From: Agromyces rhizosphaerae
GTDB taxonomy: Bacteria > Actinomycetota > Actinomycetes > Actinomycetales > Microbacteriaceae
Direction of reading: 5' to 3'
Length of the DNA stretch: 64,000 nt
Assembly: GCF_027925245.1 (NCBI RefSeq)
Contig: NZ_BSDP01000001.1
Location: 1,302,001 to 1,366,000, forward strand
Part shown: one piece after another, positions 58,287 to 64,000 of the stretch
Layout of the letters: each line of letters starts with the position of its first letter
How positions within the stretch are numbered: the first letter of the stretch is position 1
Translations under genes and position numbers: made by a program
Notes under the pieces: model-generated
Seen by the model: only the letters and a program-made list of their open reading frames with translations
Told to the model about the DNA's origin: nothing
Database searches by the model: none

Positions 58287-58879
58287 TGGCACGCAGGGGC
58301 TCGTACGCCAAGGGCATCGCGAAGCGCGAGGAGATCCTCTCCACGGCGCTCGACGTGATCGCGCGCAACGGCTATCGCGGCGCATCCGTGAAGGAGCTCG
58401 CCGACGCCGTCGGGCTCAGCCAGGCAGGTCTGCTGCACTACTTCGGCACCAAGGAGGACCTCTTCGTCGAGGTGCTCCGCACGCGCGACCGGCGCGACGA
58501 GGCGGCCGCGGGGTCGTACCGCGGCGCGCCCCTCACCGGCTTCGTCGACGTCGTGCGCGGCAACGCGTCGGTGCCCGGCCTGGTGCAGCTGTACGCGCAG
58601 CTCTCGATCGAGGCGGCCGACCCGGCGCATCCCGCCCACGACTACTTCGTCGAGCGCTACCGGCTCTTCCGCTCGATGATGGCCGAGCTGCTCCGCTCGC
58701 GCATCGACGCCGGCGAGCTCGGCGCCCACGTCGATCCCGACCGCGCCGCCGCGCTGCTCGCCGCCGCGGCCGACGGCCTGCAGATCCAGTGGCTGCTCGA
58801 GCCGGAGCTCGACATGGCCGCGCACCTCGACTACCTGGTCGCGCTGCTGGCCGCACCGGGCGCCGACGACACCCGTTAG
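58286..58879 (+). CDS. TetR-family regulator
   Basis: 197-residue regulator. The helix-turn-helix (about 12-58) reads REEILSTALDVIARNGYRGA and VKELADAVGLSQAGLLHYFG. The ligand domain segment GNASVPGLVQLYAQLSIEAADPAHPAHDYF parallels the TetR at 55257. Divergent from the GH3 gene, which it probably represses. Probably leaderless. Ligand likely a glycoside or sugar; inferred from context only. Confidence 0.92.
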   Translation: MARRGSYAKGIAKREEILSTALDVIARNGYRGASVKELADAVGLSQAGLLHYFGTKEDLFVEVLRTRDRRDEAAAGSYRGAPLTGFVDVVRGNASVPGLVQLYAQLSIEAADPAHPAHDYFVERYRLFRSMMAELLRSRIDAGELGAHVDPDRAAALLAAAADGLQIQWLLEPELDMAAHLDYLVALLAAPGADDTR

Positions 58880-58920
58880 GGGCATACGCACGCGCCTGCG
58901 GCCTGTGCCATGCTGGCGAC

Positions 58921-60165
58921 ATGATCCGAGGGGAACGGACCGGGGACACCGCGCACGCCGCTCGCATGGCGGATCCCGACACGCGCACGCGGAACCTCGC
59001 ACTGGTCGTGGGGCGGCTCGCGACCGCGGGACCCGCGTCGCGCACCGAGCTGTCGCGCGGCACCGGGCTCGCGAGGGGGTCGATCCGCACGCTCGCGTCG
59101 ACGCTCATCGACGCCGGCGTCGTGCGCGAGGCGACGGTCGGCGGCGACGGCGGCGGGCGGCCGCGCACCGTGCTGCGGCTCGCGACCGACGACCTCGCCA
59201 TCGTCACGGCCCGCACCGACGCCGACGCGGCCGTCGCCGTGCTGCACGGCATCTCCGGGGAGGAGCTCGCCCGGTTCACCGCCCGCCACGGCGGGCCGCT
59301 CGAGGACCCGGACACGGTGCTCGACGTGCTCGCACCGGTGCTCGACGCCGCGATCGGCGGGGCGGACAGCCGCGACCGGCGCATCGGAGCGGTGTCGGTG
59401 ATCGTGCCCGGCGTGGTGGGCGGCGACCCGGCGGTCGTGCGGGTCGACCACGAGCTCGGCTGGCGCGACGTCGACGTGCTCGCGGGGCTGCGTGAGCGCC
59501 TGCCGCGGCTGAGCGAGCTCGAGCCGACGCTGCCGAACGGGCTCGCGCTGCTCGGCGAGGGCACCGCCGCGGCCCGGGCCGAGCTGGACGCGCTCGACGA
59601 CCTCGGCGACTTCCTCTACATCTCCGGCCACAGCGGCATGGGCGGCGCGGTCGTCGTCGACGGCGAGCCGGTCCCCGGCGCGCACGGGTCGGCGGGCTCA
59701 ATCGGGCACGTCGCGATCGACCCCACCGGGGTGCCGTGCCGATGCGGGCAACTCGGATGCCTCGTGACGATCGCCGGCCCCGAGATCGTGCTCGACCGGG
59801 CCGGCCTCACGGAGCTGCGCCGCGAGCACGGGCTCCAGACGGCGCTCGAGGAGCTGCGCGAGCGGATCGCCGCGAACGACCAGCCCGCGGTGTGGTCGTG
59901 GAACGACGCGGTGCTCTGGATCGGCCGCGCGCTGCGCGCCCTCGACGCCGCGCTCGACCCCGAGGTCATCGTGGTGGGCGGCTACTGGGCCGACCTCGTG
60001 GGCGACATCGCCGACGCGGTCACGACCGACGGGTTCCTGGCGTCCGACGCCGAACAGGCGCCGCTCGTGCTCGCGGGCGCCGCGGGACCCGACGCCGCCC
60101 TACTCGGCGGGTTCGCCACCGCCAGGTCGCGGCTGCTCGCCGACCCGCTGCACCTCGCGGTCTGA
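58921..60165 (+). CDS. ROK-family transcriptional regulator
   Basis: 414-residue NagC/XylR-type protein. The N-terminal winged helix (about 22-80) contains SRTELSRGTGLARGSIRTLASTL. The ROK domain has the zinc motif PCRCGQLGCL (about 278-287), GHSGMGGAVVVDG, and HGSAGSIGHVAID. The ATP-binding Asp motif is less clear, as in non-kinase repressors. Such proteins sense sugars and repress sugar genes. It lies 41 bases after the TetR gene. Its last 66 bases overlap the 3' end of the convergent glycosyltransferase gene. Confidence 0.9.
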   Translation: MIRGERTGDTAHAARMADPDTRTRNLALVVGRLATAGPASRTELSRGTGLARGSIRTLASTLIDAGVVREATVGGDGGGRPRTVLRLATDDLAIVTARTDADAAVAVLHGISGEELARFTARHGGPLEDPDTVLDVLAPVLDAAIGGADSRDRRIGAVSVIVPGVVGGDPAVVRVDHELGWRDVDVLAGLRERLPRLSELEPTLPNGLALLGEGTAAARAELDALDDLGDFLYISGHSGMGGAVVVDGEPVPGAHGSAGSIGHVAIDPTGVPCRCGQLGCLVTIAGPEIVLDRAGLTELRREHGLQTALEELRERIAANDQPAVWSWNDAVLWIGRALRALDAALDPEVIVVGGYWADLVGDIADAVTTDGFLASDAEQAPLVLAGAAGPDAALLGGFATARSRLLADPLHLAV

Positions 60166-60933
60166 CGCATCGCCCGCCCGGCGAGCGAGGTGGGGCGGTC
60201 GCCGCGTCCACGGCGCGCGGATCGCCCACCAGGTCACCCGGGCCGCCGCCTCGACGGCGATGCCGAGGCTCATCTTCGACGCGCCCCGCTCGCGCTCCAC
60301 GAACCGCACCGGCTCCTCGACCACGACGAGGCCGGCACGGTGCGCGTGCCAGAGCACGTCCACCTGGAACCCGTAGCCGCGCGTGTGCACGTCGGCGAGG
60401 TCGATGGCGCGGAGGGCGTCGGCACGGAAGACGCGGAACCCCGCGGTCGCGTCGCGCGCCGGCAGGCGCAGCACGAGGTGCGCGTAGGCGCTGCCCAGCC
60501 GGGAGATCACCTGGCGGTGCACGGGCCAGTTCTCGACGGAGCCGCCGTCGACCCAGCGCGAGCCCACGACGAGGTCGGGTGCGGCCTGGTCGGCATCCGC
60601 CCGATCGAGCCGTGCCAGCAGGCGCGGCAGTTCCTCGGGCAGGTGCGAGCCGTCGGCGTCCAGCTGGACGATCGGGTCGTGGCCGTGGGCGAGCGCCCAG
60701 TCGAACGCCTCGAGGTAGGCGGCGCCGAGCCCCTGCTTGCCCGGCCGGTGCAGCACGTGCACGGCGTCGTCGCGCGACGCGATGCCGTCGGCGACCTCGC
60801 CGGTGCCGTCGGGCGAGGCGTCGTCGACGACGAGCACGGATGCCTCCGGCACGGCGGTGCGGACGCGCGCGATGATCGGCCCGAGGTTGTCGCGCTCGTC
60901 GTAGGTGGGGATCACCACGAGCGGGACGGTCAT
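60100..60933 (-). CDS. Polyprenol-monophosphomannose synthase-like glycosyltransferase, GT2
   Basis: 277-residue GT2 enzyme resembling actinobacterial Ppm1/Dpm1, which moves mannose from GDP-mannose to polyprenyl phosphate. VVIPTYDERDNLGPII opens the fold, VVDDASPDGTGEVAD gives the nucleotide site, the metal motif is QLDADGSHLPEEL (about 92-104), then RWVDGGSVENWP and TAGFRVFRADAL. The usual protein ends near IRAPW (about residue 242); 35 further basic residues are encoded antisense to the ROK gene. No N-terminal membrane or lipoprotein domain is fused. Confidence 0.9.
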   Translation of the reverse strand: MTVPLVVIPTYDERDNLGPIIARVRTAVPEASVLVVDDASPDGTGEVADGIASRDDAVHVLHRPGKQGLGAAYLEAFDWALAHGHDPIVQLDADGSHLPEELPRLLARLDRADADQAAPDLVVGSRWVDGGSVENWPVHRQVISRLGSAYAHLVLRLPARDATAGFRVFRADALRAIDLADVHTRGYGFQVDVLWHAHRAGLVVVEEPVRFVERERGASKMSLGIAVEAAARVTWWAIRAPWTRRPPHLARRAGDASDREVQRVGEQPRPGGGEPAE

Positions 60934-60958
60934 CCCGGCATCCTAACCTCCGCGGCCG

Positions 60959-62476
60959 TCAGCGGACGCCGCGCATGAGGGCGAGCACGGGCCGCACGGC
61001 CAGGAAGAGCGAGGCCCCGATGGCGATGGCGATCGCACCGAGCACGCCGAAGTAGGTCGCCTCGTTCACGCTCGTGTAGAACTCGGCGAGCAGGCCGGCG
61101 ATCGAGGTGCCGAGCGCGATCGACAGGAAGAACAGCGCCACCATCTGGGTGCGGAAGATCGCGGGTGCGAGCTTCGTCGCGACCGACAGCCCGACCGGCG
61201 ACAGCAGCAGCTCCGCAACGGTGAAGGTGAAGAGGATGAGCACCATCCACAGCAGCGGCGTCGAGTTCTTCCCGCCGTCGGCGAACGGTAGGAAGAGCAG
61301 GAACGCCACGCCCATCACGATCGTGCCGACGGCGAACTTCACCGGGGTCGACGGCTGACGCGTGCCGAGCTTCGTCCAGAGCGCGGCGAACACCCCCGAC
61401 AGGATGATGATGAAGATCGGGTTGATCGCCTGCACCCACGGCACCGGCATCTCCCAGCCGAGGATGTGGCGGTCGAGCTGCTCGTCGGAGTAGATCGTGA
61501 GCACCGTGAACTGCTGCTGGTACAGCGACCAGAACCCGACGCTCGTGATGAACAGCGGGATGAAGCCGTACACGCGCGAGCGTTCGAGGCTCGTGATGCG
61601 CTGCGACGTGAGGATCACGGCGAAGTACGCGATCGCGGCGATCACGGTGCCGGCGATCACGAGGGTGACGAGGTTGTCGGCGGTGATCAGCCCGAGCAGC
61701 ACGCCGACGCCGATCAGCACGATCGCGACCGCGGCGATGACCGCGGCGATGATGCGGCGATCGCGCGGGAGCGGGTTGGGGACCTCGCGGGCGACGTCGG
61801 GGATGCGACGGCGGCCGAACGAGTACTGGATGAGCCCGATCGCCATGCCGACCGCGGCGAGGCCGAAGCCCCAGTGGAAGCCGAGGTTCGACTGCAGCAG
61901 CCCCGTGAGCAGCGGACCGAGGAACGCGCCCAGGTTGATGCCGAGGTAGAACAGCGAGAAGCCCGCGTCGCGGCGCGGGTCGTCCGGACGGTAGAGCGTG
62001 CCGACGACGGCGGTGGCGTTCGCCTTCAGCCCGCCGCTGCCCAGCGCCACGAGGATCAGCCCGACGCCGACGCCCCAGAACCCGGGCAGGAGGGCGAGCG
62101 CGATGTGTCCGAGCATGATGACGACGGCGCTCCAGAAGAGCACGCGCTCGGAGCCGAAGAGCCGGTCGGCGATCCACGCGCCGAGCACCGTCGAGAGGTA
62201 GACCGCGCCGCCGTACGCGCCCACGATGCCGGCGGCCGTGGACTGCTCCATGCCGAGGCCGCCCTCGGACGCGGAGTAGTAGAGGTAGAGGAGCAGGATG
62301 CCCTGCATGCCGTAGAAGCTGAACCGCTCCCACATCTCCACGCCGAAGATGTTGGCGAGCGCACGAGGCTGGCCGAAGAACCCGTGGTCGTCCTTCGCGC
62401 CGACCCCCGGCAGTCTCGGCTCCCCCTCCGACGGACTCGCGTCCCCCGGCGCCGGCTTCGCGACGTCGTCGCTCAT
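60959..62476 (-). CDS. POT/PTR-family proton-dependent oligopeptide transporter
   Basis: 505-residue membrane transporter with about 14 spans. The proton-coupling motif EMWERFSFYGMQGILLLYL (ExxERFxYY) is at about residues 47-65. Another signature is FSLFYLGINLGAFLGPLLTG at about 168-187. It imports di- and tripeptides with protons. Before the ATG, TACGAT (62488-62483, minus strand) ends 6 bases upstream and a -35-like TCGACC lies 17 bp further, so the transcript is probably leaderless. Confidence 0.93.
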   Translation of the reverse strand: MSDDVAKPAPGDASPSEGEPRLPGVGAKDDHGFFGQPRALANIFGVEMWERFSFYGMQGILLLYLYYSASEGGLGMEQSTAAGIVGAYGGAVYLSTVLGAWIADRLFGSERVLFWSAVVIMLGHIALALLPGFWGVGVGLILVALGSGGLKANATAVVGTLYRPDDPRRDAGFSLFYLGINLGAFLGPLLTGLLQSNLGFHWGFGLAAVGMAIGLIQYSFGRRRIPDVAREVPNPLPRDRRIIAAVIAAVAIVLIGVGVLLGLITADNLVTLVIAGTVIAAIAYFAVILTSQRITSLERSRVYGFIPLFITSVGFWSLYQQQFTVLTIYSDEQLDRHILGWEMPVPWVQAINPIFIIILSGVFAALWTKLGTRQPSTPVKFAVGTIVMGVAFLLFLPFADGGKNSTPLLWMVLILFTFTVAELLLSPVGLSVATKLAPAIFRTQMVALFFLSIALGTSIAGLLAEFYTSVNEATYFGVLGAIAIAIGASLFLAVRPVLALMRGVR

Positions 62477-62562
62477 GGCGTCATCGTATGCCCGCGCGCC
62501 GCTCCGGTCGAGTGCGAGGGCGACGGATGCCGCGGGCCCGGCGCCGCACCCGCGGCACCGCG

Positions 62563-62576
62563 TACGATCGAGCGCA
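62563..62576 (+). promoter_or_regulatory. Leaderless promoter core TACGATCGAGCGCA
   Basis: The same 14-mer as at 58273-58286. TACGAT (62563-62568) lies 8 bases before the GTG at 62577, without ribosome site. Confidence 0.5.
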
Positions 62577-63830
62577 GTGACACCTCCATCCCGGGACTCC
62601 GCGGCCCGCGCGTTCCCGTGGCTGCTCACGGCGGGCATCATGCTCGTCGCGCTCAACCTGCGCGCGCCCATCGTCGCGCTCGCCCCGGTGCTCGAGCGCA
62701 TCGAGGCCGAACTCGGCCTGACACCGGCCACGGCGGGCCTGCTCACGACGCTCGCGGTGCTGTGCTTCTCGCTCGCCACGCCGCTGGCCGCGCTCGTCAT
62801 CCGGCTGAGCGGGGCGGAGCGCGCCGTGGTCATCGCCCTGCTCGGCGTGCTCGCCGGCACGATCCTGCGGTCGGCCGACGGCGCACCGACGGCGTTCGCG
62901 GGCATGGTCGTGATCGGCGCGGCGATCACGATCGGCAACGTGGTCATGCCCGTGGTGATCCGGCGGGACGTGCCGCCCGACCGGGCCCCGCTCGTGACCG
63001 GCGTCTACACGGCGATGCTCAACGTGGGCACGATGATCACGTCGCTCGCGACGGCGCCGCTCGCGGACCTGGTGGGCTGGCGACTCGCGACGGCCGCGTG
63101 GGGCGTGTTCGTGCTCGCGGCGCTGGTCGTCTGGGGCGCCTACCTGCGTCGGCGACGGCGCGACGACGCACCCGAACCGGAACCGGCGCTCACGACGGCG
63201 GAGCTGCTGACCGGCGGGATCGCGGTGGTCGACGACCGCGCCGGCCCCGGGGCATCCGACTCGGCGTGGCGCAACCCGCTGACCTGGCTGCTGACCGCCG
63301 CCTTCGCGGCGCAGGCGTGGGGCTACTACGGGGTCACGAGCTGGCTGCCGACGATGCTCGCCGACCTCCGCGGCATCGGCGAGGTCGCCGCCGGCGCGGC
63401 CTCGTCGGTGTTCCAGGTCGCGGCCATCGTCGGCGCGCTCGGGGTGCCGCTGCTCGGCGCCCGCACGCCCCAGTGGGTGCCGGCCGCGCTCATCGGGGCG
63501 CTCTGGATGACCCTGCCGATCGGCCTGCTCGTCGCGCCCGAGGCGTACCTGCTCTGGGAGTTCCTCGGCGGCATCGCGCAGGGCGGCGGCTTCGTGGTGA
63601 TCTTCACCGTCGTCGTGCGCCATGCGCGGAGCGACCGCGAGGCGGGCGGCATGTCGGCGATCGTGCAGGGCGTCGGCTACCTGCTGGCGGCGCTCAGCCC
63701 GCCGCTGCTCGGCGCCATGCACGCCGCGACCGCGGGCTGGGCGCTCCCGCTCGTGGTGCTGATCGGCTCGACGTCGACCTTCCTCGTGCTCGCCGTCGTC
63801 GCGACGCGCATGACCGACGCCCGCCGCTGA
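62577..63830 (+). CDS. MFS transporter, CynX/NimT family
   Basis: 417-residue major facilitator protein with about 12 spans, beginning with a short polar leader and LLTAGIMLVALNLRAPIVAL, the family-typical first span with the NLR motif. IIRR-type loop VVIRRDVPPDRAPLVTGVYT at about 125 and NVGTMITSLATAPLAD follow. The group includes cyanate and nitroimidazole transporters, but most members are uncharacterised. GTG start, probably leaderless. Confidence 0.9.
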   Translation: MTPPSRDSAARAFPWLLTAGIMLVALNLRAPIVALAPVLERIEAELGLTPATAGLLTTLAVLCFSLATPLAALVIRLSGAERAVVIALLGVLAGTILRSADGAPTAFAGMVVIGAAITIGNVVMPVVIRRDVPPDRAPLVTGVYTAMLNVGTMITSLATAPLADLVGWRLATAAWGVFVLAALVVWGAYLRRRRRDDAPEPEPALTTAELLTGGIAVVDDRAGPGASDSAWRNPLTWLLTAAFAAQAWGYYGVTSWLPTMLADLRGIGEVAAGAASSVFQVAAIVGALGVPLLGARTPQWVPAALIGALWMTLPIGLLVAPEAYLLWEFLGGIAQGGGFVVIFTVVVRHARSDREAGGMSAIVQGVGYLLAALSPPLLGAMHAATAGWALPLVVLIGSTSTFLVLAVVATRMTDARR

Positions 63831-63842
63831 GCGGCTCGACCG

Positions 63843-64000
63843 TCAGCGGGTGGCGCGCTCGGCGAGCACGGCCTCCAGCTGGTCGACGGCCCAGTCGAGG
63901 TCGGATGCCTCGACGACGATCGGCGGCGCGAGCCGGATCGTGGAGCCGTGGGTGTCCTTCGCCAGCACGCCGCGGCGCATGAGCGCCTCGCAGACCTCGC
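63843..64000 (-). CDS. rocD: Ornithine aminotransferase, C-terminal end (5' part outside window)
   Basis: Last 52 codons of a class III PLP aminotransferase. The segment RRGVLAKDTHGSTIRLAPPIVVEASDLD closely matches the C-terminal part of ornithine-oxo-acid transaminase, where the Arg in STIRLAPP helps bind the substrate carboxylate. It makes glutamate 5-semialdehyde from ornithine in arginine degradation. The PLP lysine lies outside the window. Convergent with the MFS gene 12 bases away. Confidence 0.82.
   Translation of the reverse strand, partial: EVCEALMRRGVLAKDTHGSTIRLAPPIVVEASDLDWAVDQLEAVLAERATR

Noticed and set aside
1..64000. CRISPR array, tRNA, rRNA, phage or insertion sequence
   Set aside because: Looked for regularly spaced repeats, tRNA-like cloverleaf ends, transposase or integrase motifs and composition shifts; none found.

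Overview
This is a gene-dense, very GC-rich stretch (roughly 72% by eye). Gram-positive actinobacterial features recur: lipoprotein signals, FadR/IclR/LacI/ROK regulators, sugar ABC transporters without their own ATPase, many GTG starts and probable leaderless transcripts. Gene content and codon habits suggest a soil- or plant-associated member of the Microbacteriaceae (Agromyces/Microbacterium type). That placement is inference. No rRNA, tRNA, CRISPR, insertion sequence or phage gene was seen, and no gene-free gap exceeds about 300 bases.

Layout. 1-4.0 kb: a lipase-like hydrolase fragment, then a minus-strand operon of ATP-grasp, alpha-E and transglutaminase-like proteins. 4.2-6.2 kb: MarR regulator and MFS exporter. 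6.2-11.7 kb: a six-gene minus-strand operon with an NMT1/SsuABC-type ABC importer, an IclR regulator and 4-hydroxybenzoate hydroxylase (pobA). 11.9-40.4 kb: a plant-glycan island with an apiosidase-like glycosidase, an SMP-30 lactonase, an SDR dehydrogenase, two GH78 alpha-L-rhamnosidases, two esterases, a sugar ABC importer, and rhamnose mutarotase, isomerase, kinase and aldolase-dehydrogenase. At its centre is a five-gene run (ApnO-, OiaC-, LerI-, EryI- and LerK-like) that would carry D-apionate to D-erythrose 4-phosphate. 40.5-47 kb: TetR, aldo/keto reductase, NYN nuclease, 2-hydroxyacid dehydrogenase and a two-component system. 46.9-49.8 kb: an LldR-like regulator with L-lactate dehydrogenase and a very basic protein. 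50-55 kb: NhaA-DsbA fusion, MmyB-type regulator, cupin, alcohol dehydrogenase, DUF2255. 55.2-64 kb: GH3 beta-glucosidase between two related TetR genes, a ROK protein, a dolichol-phosphate-mannose-type glycosyltransferase, a POT peptide transporter, an MFS transporter and the 3' end of ornithine aminotransferase.

How it fits together. None of the glycosidases has a signal peptide, so the cell probably imports rhamnose- and apiose-containing glycosides and cuts them inside. Rhamnose would go through RhaM-RhaI-RhaB-aldolase to glycerone phosphate and lactate, and an L-lactate dehydrogenase lies 8 kb away. Apiose would be oxidised to apionate, then go through 3-oxo-isoapionate and L-erythrulose to erythrose 4-phosphate. 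Palindromes of the LacI type (TGAAnCGnTTCA-like) sit on promoters of both rhamnosidases, the SDR, the ABC importer and rhaM, and a LacI-family gene is central to the island.

Other notable signals are a family of long palindromes with related arms (one inside the 3' end of the triosephosphate-isomerase-like gene), three copies of a 57-58 bp palindromic repeat, an excess of GCATCC/GGATGC, and several likely leaderless promoters, two sharing TACGATCGAGCGCA.
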